DNA of 64,000 bases from Cellulophaga sp. RHA19 (GCF_002813425.1 NZ_PHUL01000001.1:3293001-3357000); one strand, 5' to 3'; numbered from the stretch's first letter, positions 18,358 through 27,243 are shown. The notes: generated from the sequence alone by a model not told the origin. Program-made: numbers and translations.

Positions 18358-18486
18358 TTAATTTTGTGCATTCAGTAAATACCGTAAACTACGGCTTTCT
18401 ACTATTTAAATACGCAGTTACAGGACTAAATAGCTCTTTACACACATATATTTCATCAAAAATAAGCGTATTCCTTTCTAAAACAA

Positions 18487-18494
18487 TACCTTTG
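18487..18494 (+). promoter_or_regulatory. -7 element upstream of the RsmB-type gene
   Basis: TACCTTTG followed by CAGCC matches the flavobacterial -7 element. It would give a leader of about 135 bases before ATG 18635. The leader holds an 8-codon frame starting at ATG 18537, of uncertain meaning. Confidence 0.45.
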
Positions 18495-18634
18495 CAGCCA
18501 TATTTTTTTAAACGAATTAAATGTAATTTTTCTACTATGAAAATTTACATAGCGTCAAATTAAATTTATATGTATTCTAGCATATGTTTTTGTTTTAAAA
18601 ACTCCTAGAAATCAAAAAAAAATAAAAAGTAAAA

Positions 18635-19846
18635 ATGAAATTACACAGAAACTTAGTATTTGCGGTTATAGACGCACTAAACCTTATTTTTAATGAAGAT
18701 GAATATGCAGATAAGGTTGTAGAAAAAGTTTTAAAGTTTGATAAACGTTGGGGTTCTAGAGACCGTGGTTTTATAGCAGAAACTACATACGAAATTGTTC
18801 GTTGGAAAAGACTGTACACAGAAATTGCAGATGTTAAAGCACCATTTAGCAGACCTAACCTTTTTAGAATTTGGGCTGTTTGGGCAGTTTTAAAAGGAAT
18901 TGAATTACCAGATTGGAAACAAATAGAACCTACTCCTACACGTAGAATTAAAGGTAAATTTGATGAATTATCTAAAATTAGAAAATTTAAAGAATCTATT
19001 CCAGATTGGATGGATGAATTAGGTGAAAAAGCTTTAGGTGACAAAAAATGGACAAAAGAAATTAATGCACTTAATAAGCAAGCAGAAGTTGTACTAAGAG
19101 TAAATACTTTAAAAGCAACAAAAGCCAGCTTACAAAAAGCATTATTAGAAGAAAATATTGTTGCCAACCCTATAAAAGGATACCCAGATGCACTAACACT
19201 TACAGAAAGAGCCAATGTTTTTAGAACAGAGGCTTTTAAAAACGGAATGTTTGAAATGCAAGATGCTTCATCACAATTAGTAGGTCACTTTTTAGACGTA
19301 AAACCAGGTCAACGTGTTATAGACACTTGTGCTGGTGCTGGTGGTAAAGCTTTGCATATAGCTGCTTTAATGGAAAATAAAGGACTTTTAATTGCTTTAG
19401 ATATTTATGGTAATAAGTTAAAAGAACTAAAAAGACGTGCCAAAAGAGATGGCGCTCACAATATAGAAACAAGAGAAATAGACTCTACTAAAGTAATTAA
19501 AAAACTATACAATAGTGCAGACCGTGTTTTAATAGACGCACCTTGTACTGGTCTTGGAGTTTTAAAACGTAATCCGGATGCAAAATGGAAATTACAACCA
19601 GAATTTTTAGATAAGATTACAAAAACACAACAAGAAATTTTACAAAGTTACAGTAGAATGGTTAAAAGTGGTGGTAAGTTAGTTTATGCTACGTGTTCTA
19701 TTTTACCTCAAGAAAACAACGACCAAGTAATTGCTTTTTTAGCTTCGGAGGCTGGTGCAGATTTTACACTTACTAAAGAAAATAAAGTATATGCATCTGA
19801 CTCTGGTTATGATGGTTTTTATATGGCTTTATTAGAAAAAAAATAA
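18635..19846 (+). CDS. RsmB/NOP-type 5-methylcytosine RNA methyltransferase
   Basis: SAM-dependent RNA methyltransferase, 403 residues. The N-terminal NusB-like part occupies about 1-130. The Rossmann domain has the SAM motif DTCAGAGGKALHIA, motif IV DAPCTGLGVLKRNPDAKW and motif VI YATCSILPQENND. The Cys of the TCS motif is the expected nucleophile and the Cys of the PCT motif the releasing residue. The target may be 16S rRNA C967 as for RsmB, or a tRNA. The sequence alone does not decide. It is a single-gene unit with its own terminator. Confidence 0.9.
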   Translation: MKLHRNLVFAVIDALNLIFNEDEYADKVVEKVLKFDKRWGSRDRGFIAETTYEIVRWKRLYTEIADVKAPFSRPNLFRIWAVWAVLKGIELPDWKQIEPTPTRRIKGKFDELSKIRKFKESIPDWMDELGEKALGDKKWTKEINALNKQAEVVLRVNTLKATKASLQKALLEENIVANPIKGYPDALTLTERANVFRTEAFKNGMFEMQDASSQLVGHFLDVKPGQRVIDTCAGAGGKALHIAALMENKGLLIALDIYGNKLKELKRRAKRDGAHNIETREIDSTKVIKKLYNSADRVLIDAPCTGLGVLKRNPDAKWKLQPEFLDKITKTQQEILQSYSRMVKSGGKLVYATCSILPQENNDQVIAFLASEAGADFTLTKENKVYASDSGYDGFYMALLEKK

Positions 19847-19863
19847 AACCTAATATATATAAA

Positions 19864-19898
19864 TTAAAAAAGTCGGCTCTAACCAGCCGACTTTTTTG
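19864..19898. terminator. Bidirectional intrinsic terminator
   Basis: AGTCGGCT and AGCCGACT pair around CTAACC, flanked by A and T runs. It can end the methyltransferase gene on plus and the small secreted protein gene on minus. Confidence 0.85.
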
Positions 19899-19926
19899 TT
19901 CCCAAATACAAATTATAAATTATCAA

Positions 19927-20361
19927 TTATAATCCAATTCTAACGCTAGGTACCCTAATACCAACATTAGTTCTTACAACAGTTGAGCGTCTTGGTGCTC
20001 TTCTGTAATTATTGTAGCTATAGTAATACGTTGTGTGACTATGGTAATAATCACTATGGTGACAATGAGAATTACAGTGCTCAGCGTGTTCTGCATATGC
20101 ATCTCTTTTTCCTCTCATATACGCTCTATAGGCTTTTTTATCTCTTTTCCTTAAATTCTTCTCATAAGCTTTTTGATCTTCCCAAAACTCTTCTTCATCT
20201 TCTAAAGCTACTTCTGTAGATTGTTCATAGGCAGCATCTTGTTTTGCTCTTTGCTCGTAATAAGACAACTTTTCCTTTTCTGTAGGTTCTTTTTCTTGCG
20301 CTACTGCAGTAAATGATACAGTTACTAAAATTGCCGTAAGTAAAAAATGTACTTTCTTCAT
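19927..20361 (-). CDS. Small secreted His/Tyr-rich protein
   Basis: Hypothetical exported protein, 144 residues. The signal peptide MKKVHFLLTAILVTVSFTAVAQ is clear. The mature part has a charged helical segment (EKLSYYEQRAKQDAAYEQ, RDKKAYRAYMRGKRDAYAEH), then a short region rich in His and Tyr (HAEHCNSHCHHSDYYHSH, YYYSYNNYRR), and a basic C-terminus. The His/Cys cluster could bind metal, which is speculation. I recognise no family. It faces the duplicated small-RNA-like region and is transcribed away from it. Confidence 0.7.
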   Translation of the reverse strand: MKKVHFLLTAILVTVSFTAVAQEKEPTEKEKLSYYEQRAKQDAAYEQSTEVALEDEEEFWEDQKAYEKNLRKRDKKAYRAYMRGKRDAYAEHAEHCNSHCHHSDYYHSHTTYYYSYNNYRRAPRRSTVVRTNVGIRVPSVRIGL

Positions 20362-20575
20362 AAAACTTGGTTTTTAATTTAAGCTATTACAACACTTAAT
20401 AGCATTGTAATACACTACTATAACAATTACAAAAAAGAAAACCCTACCAAAAATTTTAAATTATTTTTAAATCAATAAAATTCACTACAACAAAAGCACC
20501 TTAGCTAACAACAATTATATAGCAATTGACAACATAAAGTTTAGTAAACTACATCTCCTTTATATATTCGTAGTA

Positions 20576-20660
20576 TAATTAGTCAGAATAAAATTTTTCA
20601 TTTTCATATAGTGTTCTCGTAAAAAGAGTCTTGTTTTTGCCAACAAGACTCTTTTTCTTT
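20576..20660 (+). ncRNA. Putative small RNA, copy 1
   Basis: About 85 nt are predicted from the promoter-like TATATTCG (20563-20570) to the terminator hairpin at 20621-20660. No open reading frame of any length is present. In this copy the -7 element has C in place of the seventh base T, so it may be weakly expressed or silent. No known RNA family is recognised. Confidence 0.4.
20621..20660 (+). terminator. Terminator of copy 1
   Basis: GAGTCTTGTT and AACAAGACTC form a 10-bp stem with loop TTTGCC. Flanking A5 and T5 runs extend the stem, and further T residues follow. Confidence 0.8.
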
Positions 20661-20841
20661 TTAAACCTTTTTTATTTTAGTAGTAACAAGATAAGCGTGC
20701 GACACATATATACAGCTCATCAAAGAACAATCTACATTCATTTTTTTAATAGATAAATAAGCAAAACAACAAAAGCTCCTTGGCTAACAACAACTATAGT
20801 GTTATTTACAACATAAAGTTTAGTAAACTACATCTCCATTA

Positions 20842-20849
20842 TATATTTG
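20842..20849 (+). promoter_or_regulatory. -7 element of putative small RNA, copy 2
   Basis: TATATTTG is a full consensus match. A TTT at 20819-20821 sits at the usual -33 distance. The predicted transcript starts near 20855. Confidence 0.5.
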
Positions 20850-20854
20850 TAGTA

Positions 20855-20939
20855 TAATTAGTCAGAATAAAATTTTTCATTTTCATATAGTGTTCTCGTA
20901 AAAAGAGTCTTGTTTTTGCCAACAAGACTCTTTTTCTTT
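20855..20939 (+). ncRNA. Putative small RNA, copy 2
   Basis: Predicted transcript of about 85 nt between the intact -7 element and the terminator at 20900-20939. The predicted RNA part (from about 20855 to 20939) is identical to copy 1. It carries an AU-rich 5' half and the single-stranded segment CATATAGTGTTCTCG just before the terminator stem, a plausible base-pairing seed. It precedes purL by about 150 bases but ends in a terminator, so a purL leader role is less likely than an independent RNA. Confidence 0.45.
20900..20939 (+). terminator. Terminator of copy 2
   Basis: This has the same 10-bp stem, TTTGCC loop and T tract as in copy 1, fully conserved. Confidence 0.8.
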
Positions 20940-21031
20940 TTAAGTAGATTTTATATTTATATGAATAAAATAAAAATTAAACATAGAAGAAATTAACAAT
21001 CTCCACCAAAAACTGTTAACTATTCTTCTAA

Positions 21032-21058
21032 AAATTTACACTTAAAAAGTGTAAATTT
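21032..21058. promoter_or_regulatory. Palindrome over the purL promoter (possible operator)
   Basis: AAATTTACACTT and AAGTGTAAATTT form a perfect 12-bp inverted repeat with a 3-base spacer. The right half overlaps the -7 element TAAATTTG (21052-21059). This is the layout expected of a repressor operator, perhaps for purine control. The protein that binds is unknown. Confidence 0.55.
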
Positions 21059-21092
21059 GTGACTTGTTAAACAAAACAACACAAGAGCTACA

Positions 21093-24000
21093 ATGATTCA
21101 CTTTTTCGGAGACCAGACCAGCAAAATTTTTGCTGTAGAAACCAAAAATAATCTTACACAAGAAGATATTTCTAAATTAACATGGCTTTTTGGCAACAAT
21201 ACTAAAATAAATGCGGCGTCTCTTGACGCCTTTTTTGTTGGCCCAAGAGCAGCAATGATTACTCCTTGGAGTACCAATGCTACTGAAATTACTCAGAATA
21301 TGGGTATTGAAGGCATTTTAAGAATTGAAGAATTTTTTGCTTCTACTGCAGATGTAAAAGATTTTGACCCTATGATATCTCAAAAATATACTGCTTTAAC
21401 TCAAGATATTTTTACAATAGCTATTACTCCAGAAGAAGTTTTACCTATTGAAGATATTGCTGCTTATAACCAACAGGAAGGTTTAGCTTTAAGTGATGAG
21501 GAAGTTGAGTATTTAGAAAGTGTAGCTACAAAAATTGGCAGAAAACTAACAGATTCTGAAGTTTTTGGTTTTAGCCAAGTAAACTCAGAACACTGTAGAC
21601 ACAAAATATTTAATGGTACGTTTGTAATAGATGGACAAGAAAAACCATCTTCTTTATTTAAATTGATAAAGAAAACATCTAAAGAAAATCCAGGTACCAT
21701 TGTATCTGCTTATAAAGACAATGTTGCTTTTATAAAAGGCCCAACTGTAACTCAGTTTGCACCAAAGACAGCAGATAAGCCAGATTTTTATACAGAAGAA
21801 GAATTTAACTCTGTTATATCATTAAAAGCAGAAACACATAATTTCCCTACAACTGTAGAGCCTTTTAATGGTGCTGCAACTGGTTCTGGAGGAGAAATTA
21901 GAGACAGGTTAGCTGGTGGTAAAGGTTCTTTACCTTTAGCAGGTACTGCGGTTTATATGACATCTTACTCTAGGTTAGAAGAAAACAGACCTTGGGAAAA
22001 AGCAATGGAAGAACGTCCTTGGTTATACCAAACACCAATGGATATTTTAATAAAAGCATCTAACGGGGCGTCTGACTTTGGAAACAAATTTGGGCAACCT
22101 TTAATTACTGGTTCTGTTTTAACTTTTGAGCATCAAGAAGATGCTCGTAAACTTGGGTTTGATAAAGTTATTATGCAAGCTGGTGGTATTGGTTACGGTA
22201 AAGATAACCAAGCTTTAAAAGACGAACCTAAAGAAGGCAATAAAATTGTTATTCTTGGTGGAGACAACTACCGTATAGGTATGGGTGGTGCAGCTGTTTC
22301 TAGTGCAGATACGGGTGAGTTTGCTTCTGGTATTGAATTAAATGCCGTGCAACGTTCTAACCCAGAAATGCAAAAAAGAGCAGCAAATGCTATTCGTGGT
22401 TTAGTAGAAAGCAATGAAAACCCAATTGTTTCTATTCATGATCATGGTGCAGGCGGACACTTAAACTGCTTGTCTGAACTTGTTGAAGATACAGGCGGAC
22501 ATATAGATTTAGACAAATTACCAGTTGGTGACCCAACACTTTCTGCTAAAGAAATTATTGGTAATGAGTCTCAAGAACGTATGGGACTTGTTATAGGTAA
22601 AGATGATATGGGCTTGCTAGAGCGTATTGCAGAGCGTGAGCGTTCTCCAATGTACGAAGTTGGTGAGGTTACAAACAACCATAGATTTACATTTGAGTCT
22701 AAAACTACAGGGGAAAAACCTATGGATTTAGCTTTAGAAGATATGTTTGGGAGTTCTCCTAAAACAATAATGACAGATAAAACCGTTACTCGTAATTACC
22801 AAGATGCTAGTTATTCATTAGAGTTTTTTCACGATTATTTAGAGCAAGTTTTACAATTAGAAGCCGTTGGCTCTAAAGACTGGTTAACTAACAAAGTAGA
22901 CCGTTGTGTTGGTGGCCGTGTTGCCAAACAACAATGCGCAGGCCCATTGCAATTACCACTTAACAATTGTGGTGTTATGGCGCTAGATTTTAAAGGTAAA
23001 GAAGGTATTGCAACTTCTATTGGGCACTCACCTATTTCAGGATTAATAGACCCAGCTGCAGGTAGTAAAAATAGTATTACAGAAGCTTTAACTAATATTG
23101 TTTGGGCTCCTTTAAAAGATGGTTTACAATCTGTTTCTTTATCTGCTAACTGGATGTGGCCTTGTAAAAACGAAGGTGAAGATGCGCGTTTATACGAAGC
23201 TGTAGAAGCGGTATCTGCGTTTAGTATTGCTTTAGGCGTTAACGTACCAACTGGTAAAGATTCGCTTTCTATGAAGCAGAAATACAAAAATGAAGAAGTT
23301 ATAGCTCCTGGAACCGTAATTATTTCTGCTGCTGCAAACTGCAACAATATTAACCAAGTAGTAGAGCCTGTTTTACAAAAAAACAACAATGCTATCTACT
23401 ACATAAACCTATCTAAAGACAACTTTAAATTAGGTGGTTCTTCTTTTGCACAAACTCAAAACAAAATAGGAAACAATGCACCAAATGTTACAGATGCTGC
23501 TTATGTAAAAACAGTGTTTAACACATTACAAGACGCAATAAAAGCTGATAAAATTAACGCCGGACACGATGTTGCCTCTGGTGGTTTAATTACAACTTTA
23601 CTAGAAATGTGTTTTGCTGATGTTAATTTGGGTGCCAACTTAGACTTATCTGCGTTAGGAGAAGAAGATACCATTAAATTATTATTTGCTGAAAATGCTG
23701 GTGTTGTTTTTCAGGCAGATGAAAGTGTAGAAACTTTATTTGCTAACGCTGGTGTAACTGCTACTAAAATTGGTTCTGTGGTTGAAGAAGCTACATTAAC
23801 AATAAAAAATAACGGTATGGAAATGGGACTAAACGTAACTTCATTAAGAGATACGTGGTCTAAAACATCATACTTATTAGACAACAAACAAACAGCAAAT
23901 AATTTAGCTAAAGACAGGTTTGACAATTATAAAAATCAGCCTTTACAATACACTTTCCCTGCTAACTTTACTGGTAAGTTACCAACAGTAAACGGAGAAA

Positions 24001-24752
24001 GACCAAAAGCTGCAATTTTACGTGAAAAAGGAAGTAACTCTGAACGTGAAATGGCAAATGCAATGTATTTAGCTGGTTTTGATGTAAAAGATGTGCATAT
24101 GACCGATTTAATATCGGGACGTGAAAACCTAGAAGACATTCAGTTTTTAGGAGCCGTTGGTGGTTTCTCTAACTCAGATGTACTAGGCAGTGCAAAAGGT
24201 TGGGCTGGTGCCATTAAATACAACGAAAAAGCCAACAAAGTAATAAACAACTTCTTTAAAAGAGAAGATACATTGTCTATTGGTATTTGTAACGGTTGCC
24301 AGTTATTTATGGAGTTAGAGCTTATTAACCCTGAGCATGAGCAACACGGAAAAATGACATATAACGATTCTCATAAACACGAGAGCAACTTTACATCTGT
24401 TAAAATTGAAGAAAACAACTCTGTAATGCTATCTACTTTAGCGGGCACTACACTAGGAGTTTGGATTAGTCACGGTGAAGGTAAATTTAGCTTACCACAA
24501 AACAAAGAGGACTACAATATTGTTTCTACTTATGGTTATGAAGGTTATCCTGCAAATCCAAACGGTAGTGATTTTAATACTGCTATGTTGTGCGATAAAA
24601 CAGGAAGACACTTGGTTACAATGCCACACATAGAGCGTTCTACATTCCAATGGAACTGGGCAAATTACCCAACAGACCGTATGGATGAAGTTACACCTTG
24701 GCTAGAAGCATTTACAAATGCTAGGGAGTGGATTTTAAAACAAAAAGGATAA
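21093..24752 (+). CDS. purL: Phosphoribosylformylglycinamidine synthase
   Basis: Fourth step of purine synthesis: FGAR plus glutamine and ATP gives FGAM. It is the single-chain 1219-residue form, as in Proteobacteria, with no separate PurS or PurQ. The synthase part shows SQVNSEHCRHKIFNG, the ATP/phosphate region KAETHNFPTTVEPFNGAATG and GIGYGKDNQ. The C-terminal glutamine amidotransferase domain begins about residue 965. It contains the nucleophile Cys1066 in GICNGCQLF and the HGEGKF segment. The start ATG 21093 agrees with the family N-terminus and with a -7 element 34 bases upstream. It is a single-gene unit with its own terminator. Confidence 0.97.
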   Translation: MIHFFGDQTSKIFAVETKNNLTQEDISKLTWLFGNNTKINAASLDAFFVGPRAAMITPWSTNATEITQNMGIEGILRIEEFFASTADVKDFDPMISQKYTALTQDIFTIAITPEEVLPIEDIAAYNQQEGLALSDEEVEYLESVATKIGRKLTDSEVFGFSQVNSEHCRHKIFNGTFVIDGQEKPSSLFKLIKKTSKENPGTIVSAYKDNVAFIKGPTVTQFAPKTADKPDFYTEEEFNSVISLKAETHNFPTTVEPFNGAATGSGGEIRDRLAGGKGSLPLAGTAVYMTSYSRLEENRPWEKAMEERPWLYQTPMDILIKASNGASDFGNKFGQPLITGSVLTFEHQEDARKLGFDKVIMQAGGIGYGKDNQALKDEPKEGNKIVILGGDNYRIGMGGAAVSSADTGEFASGIELNAVQRSNPEMQKRAANAIRGLVESNENPIVSIHDHGAGGHLNCLSELVEDTGGHIDLDKLPVGDPTLSAKEIIGNESQERMGLVIGKDDMGLLERIAERERSPMYEVGEVTNNHRFTFESKTTGEKPMDLALEDMFGSSPKTIMTDKTVTRNYQDASYSLEFFHDYLEQVLQLEAVGSKDWLTNKVDRCVGGRVAKQQCAGPLQLPLNNCGVMALDFKGKEGIATSIGHSPISGLIDPAAGSKNSITEALTNIVWAPLKDGLQSVSLSANWMWPCKNEGEDARLYEAVEAVSAFSIALGVNVPTGKDSLSMKQKYKNEEVIAPGTVIISAAANCNNINQVVEPVLQKNNNAIYYINLSKDNFKLGGSSFAQTQNKIGNNAPNVTDAAYVKTVFNTLQDAIKADKINAGHDVASGGLITTLLEMCFADVNLGANLDLSALGEEDTIKLLFAENAGVVFQADESVETLFANAGVTATKIGSVVEEATLTIKNNGMEMGLNVTSLRDTWSKTSYLLDNKQTANNLAKDRFDNYKNQPLQYTFPANFTGKLPTVNGERPKAAILREKGSNSEREMANAMYLAGFDVKDVHMTDLISGRENLEDIQFLGAVGGFSNSDVLGSAKGWAGAIKYNEKANKVINNFFKREDTLSIGICNGCQLFMELELINPEHEQHGKMTYNDSHKHESNFTSVKIEENNSVMLSTLAGTTLGVWISHGEGKFSLPQNKEDYNIVSTYGYEGYPANPNGSDFNTAMLCDKTGRHLVTMPHIERSTFQWNWANYPTDRMDEVTPWLEAFTNAREWILKQKG

Positions 24753-24777
24753 TATTTCTTTTTAAATTATAAAGTGT

Positions 24778-24809
24778 AATCCCGTTTCTTAGTTGAAACG
24801 GGATTTTTT
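24778..24809 (+). terminator. purL terminator
   Basis: AATCCCGTTTC and GAAACGGGATT make a perfect 11-bp stem with loop TTAGTT, followed by TTTTT. Confidence 0.85.
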
Positions 24810-24859
24810 ACATCCAATAAAAACAGACTATCTTCACGCAATAAAACTCTTTAAATCAT

Positions 24860-25342
24860 ATGAAAACTATTATCGATTTTACTTCCTTAACAGACTCTAA
24901 AGAATGGCATACGATTACAGATGTTGTTATGGGTGGTGTATCTAAAAGTAATTTTGAAGTTTTAACTGATCATATTGGTGTTTTTAGTGGTCACGTATCG
25001 CTAGATAATAATGGTGGCTTTGCTATGGTTAAACATAAAACAACGTTACACTGTAAAAATTACACCACTATTTGTATTACATTAAAAGGTGACGGCAAGG
25101 CATATCAATTTAGAATAAAAGAAAACACAGAAACTAAACATTGGTTTATTGCTCCTTTTACTACTAATGGAGAATGGCAGACTATAGATATTAAATTAAA
25201 TAGTATGTATGCAATGTATAGAGGAAATGAGGTTAACATTCCTAACTTTAATGGTGATAGTATACATGAGATTGCCTTTTTAATAGGTAATAAAAAAGCA
25301 GAGGATTTTAAATTAGAACTTAAAAATATTACGCTAAAATAA
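24860..25342 (+). CDS. CIA30 family protein
   Basis: Protein of 160 residues resembling the CIA30 (complex I intermediate-associated protein 30/NDUFAF1-like) beta-sandwich family. Typical segments are DVVMGGVSKSNFEV, FSGHVSLDNNGGFAMVKHK, YQFRIKENTETKHWFIAPF and WQTIDIKLNSMYAMYRG. No signal peptide is seen, so it should be cytoplasmic. Bacterial members have no established role. It is convergent with the membrane protein pair, with four bases between stop codons. Confidence 0.8.
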   Translation: MKTIIDFTSLTDSKEWHTITDVVMGGVSKSNFEVLTDHIGVFSGHVSLDNNGGFAMVKHKTTLHCKNYTTICITLKGDGKAYQFRIKENTETKHWFIAPFTTNGEWQTIDIKLNSMYAMYRGNEVNIPNFNGDSIHEIAFLIGNKKAEDFKLELKNITLK

Positions 25343-25346
25343 GAGC

Positions 25347-25799
25347 CTACTTCTTAAAATTTTGCTTACTTATAAGTCTTTTTAACTGTAAAAAGCCATT
25401 GGTTATATTTCCTTTATTTACAACAATAGGTATCGCTAAAGTTACCAAAAGAGCAATACACGCTGCAGAACCTAATCCGCCTCCAAAACCTGTAAAGTAA
25501 GTACTTGTATTTAAATAAAGCACCGTAAAAATTACTCCAGAAATACTTATTACCCAATAACTCTTTGTAACACTAGAAGACACCATACCTATAAACGATG
25601 CTCCAAAACAAACTAAAGGCAAATGATGAGAAAAATAACTTGGCAACAAATTAGGAAATAGAAATACAAATCCGCCAGACAAAACTCCCACTAATGCAGA
25701 TGCCCTAACAGCGCTTTGCTTATACTTAAACTGCAATAAAAAAGTTACAATAGCAGATAAACTTCCAATAAGTAGCAATACAAAGTGTTCTGTTCTCAT
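25347..25799 (-). CDS. Membrane protein of unknown function, second of a paralogous pair
   Basis: Integral membrane protein of 150 residues with about five hydrophobic segments. I recognise no named family. Its core (GVLSGGFVFLFPNLLP, CFGASFIGMVSSSV, FTGFGGGLGSAACI) aligns by eye with the neighbouring 184-residue protein, so the two are paralogues. The shared marks are a G-A-x-F-[IV]-G-M element and a late G-[FV]-G-G-x-L-G element, both in predicted helices. The start codon overlaps the stop of the upstream partner by one base, indicating translational coupling and probably a heteromeric complex. Confidence 0.75.
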   Translation of the reverse strand: MRTEHFVLLLIGSLSAIVTFLLQFKYKQSAVRASALVGVLSGGFVFLFPNLLPSYFSHHLPLVCFGASFIGMVSSSVTKSYWVISISGVIFTVLYLNTSTYFTGFGGGLGSAACIALLVTLAIPIVVNKGNITNGFLQLKRLISKQNFKK

Positions 25800-26353
25800 T
25801 ATGATAGTAAAAAGGTTATAAAAAAGGCCAATACTACACCTCCAAAAGCTAGCGTACCAAGCTTGCCTCCCACTCCATTAAAACTGCCTTTAGACCCCAC
25901 CAATAATACTCCTGTAAACAAACTAGCCAAGGAGATAAACACATAATCTGGTGCTATGCTAGCATTTGTCATACCCACAAAAGCACCGCAATACACAGCG
26001 GTAGGTATTGTATTAACAAGCGTATTATTTTTAATTAAATTAGGCAAAAAACTAATAACTAAACCCACAACAGATGCTGCCAAAACTGCTGTAAAACCAA
26101 AAGAAGTATGTAATAAGTATGTGATTATTGCCCCAAAAAATACAAATGAAATAGTTAAAATATGCTCCAACGTGTGATTTTTAGCACTTAGAGGTGTTTT
26201 TTTATAGGTAACAAATAATAAAATTAAAGCTATAATTAAAAAGCCCGTAATTAAATAATTGTTCTGTTTTTCAAACAAAATAGCTGTCAAAAAACCTAGA
26301 TAACATAGAATTATAAGAATAAAAGTAAGCTGTTTTGCACGCTTCTTAATCAT
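25799..26353 (-). CDS. Membrane protein of unknown function, first of a paralogous pair
   Basis: Integral membrane protein of 184 residues with a basic N-terminus (MIKKRAK) and about six hydrophobic segments. The second half (VVGLVISFLPNLI, YCGAFVGMTNASIAP, FNGVGGKLGTLAFGG) is paralogous to the downstream protein. The extra N-terminal 40 residues include two helices. The glycine-rich motifs within helices suggest tight helix packing or a permeation path, which is inference. The function is not known and no transporter signature could be named. Confidence 0.75.
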   Translation of the reverse strand: MIKKRAKQLTFILIILCYLGFLTAILFEKQNNYLITGFLIIALILLFVTYKKTPLSAKNHTLEHILTISFVFFGAIITYLLHTSFGFTAVLAASVVGLVISFLPNLIKNNTLVNTIPTAVYCGAFVGMTNASIAPDYVFISLASLFTGVLLVGSKGSFNGVGGKLGTLAFGGVVLAFFITFLLS

Positions 26354-26497
26354 ACTAACAAATTTACAAGTTGCAAAAATAAGGAATATAACAACTTTAA
26401 AATCAATTAAACCGTAAGAAATAAGAGCAAAAAAAAGATGTATTTCTGTTAAGGTGATTTTTGTAACTTACCTCATAAATCATCAATCTAAAAAAAA

Positions 26498-27151
26498 ATG
26501 GAAAAAAAAGAACAAAACAGCAGTAGAAGATCTTTTATTAAAAATGCATCTTTGCTTACAATGGGAACAAGTAGTTTATTAGCTTTTCCGCTAGGCAAAC
26601 CTACAACTACTATTTACACACAAGATACAGATATAAATATTATTGGTCCTAAAGAAGGTTACAGTTCGCAAATAGGAACCTTGGTTTCGATGATGACATG
26701 GATGCGAATGGTTATACTTGCTCCAGTGCGTAATATGAGTATTTCTGATTTAGATTATTTAGTAGATGACAATGCTAACTCTATTGGAGCAATGCTCATG
26801 CATTTAGCTGCAACAGAACGCTTTTACCAAATACATACTTTTAATGACAAAGCTTGGGGAGATTGGCCTAAAGAGGATACTAAAAGATGGAGTATTGCTT
26901 CTGGATTGGGAGATAAAGCTCGTAAAAAAATAAAAGGTAATGAATTAAGTTATTATTTAGATGCTTTAGACGAAGTAAGACAAAATACACTAAAAGAATT
27001 TGCTAATAGAGATGACAAATGGTTATTAAAAGTTGACGAAAAATTTCCTTGGGCTCCAACAAATAACTACTGTAAATGGTTTCACGTATGTGAGCACGAG
27101 TCTAACCACAATGGGCAATTTAAATTTATAAAAAGTAGAATACTAGCATAG
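26498..27151 (+). CDS. DinB-fold protein with Tat signal
   Basis: Protein of 217 residues beginning with a twin-arginine signal (SSRRSFIKNASLL then a hydrophobic stretch), so it is probably exported folded. The mature part resembles the DinB/YfiT four-helix metal-binding fold: a first His in AMLMHLAATERFYQ and later His residues in HVCEHESNHNGQFKFIK. Known relatives include metal-dependent thiol transferases, but the substrate is unknown. It is a single-gene unit with a terminator. Confidence 0.75.
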   Translation: MEKKEQNSSRRSFIKNASLLTMGTSSLLAFPLGKPTTTIYTQDTDINIIGPKEGYSSQIGTLVSMMTWMRMVILAPVRNMSISDLDYLVDDNANSIGAMLMHLAATERFYQIHTFNDKAWGDWPKEDTKRWSIASGLGDKARKKIKGNELSYYLDALDEVRQNTLKEFANRDDKWLLKVDEKFPWAPTNNYCKWFHVCEHESNHNGQFKFIKSRILA

Positions 27152-27159
27152 AAAAACAA

Positions 27160-27195
27160 AAAAGGCAGGATTATAAAAATCCTGCTCTTTTTTTT
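27160..27195 (+). terminator. Terminator after the DinB-fold gene
   Basis: GCAGGATT pairs with AATCCTGC around ATAAA and is followed by TCTTTTTTTT. Confidence 0.8.
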
Positions 27196-27243
27196 GAATG
27201 GTTGTGTTTATGTAATGGTTAGTGTTTACATTAATGGTTGTAT

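Larger units (their letters stand above)
20487..20664 (+). repeat. Duplicated intergenic unit, copy 1
   Basis: This 178-bp unit recurs at a constant offset of 279 bp (copy 2, 20766-20943) with no insertion or deletion. The first 40 or so bases have diverged. From 20529 to the end only two positions differ (20559 and 20569). The unit contains a promoter-like element, about 50 bases of unique sequence and a strong terminator. Confidence 0.9.
20766..20943 (+). repeat. Duplicated intergenic unit, copy 2
   Basis: Second copy of the 178-bp unit described at 20487-20664, separated from the first by 101 bases. The last 136 bases differ from copy 1 at two positions only, one of them inside the -7 promoter element. 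Confidence 0.9.

Noticed and set aside
20669..20684. Short match TTATTTTAGTAGTA also found near 29889
   Set aside because: About 14 AT-rich bases in common, with no extended similarity. This is expected by chance in such a genome.
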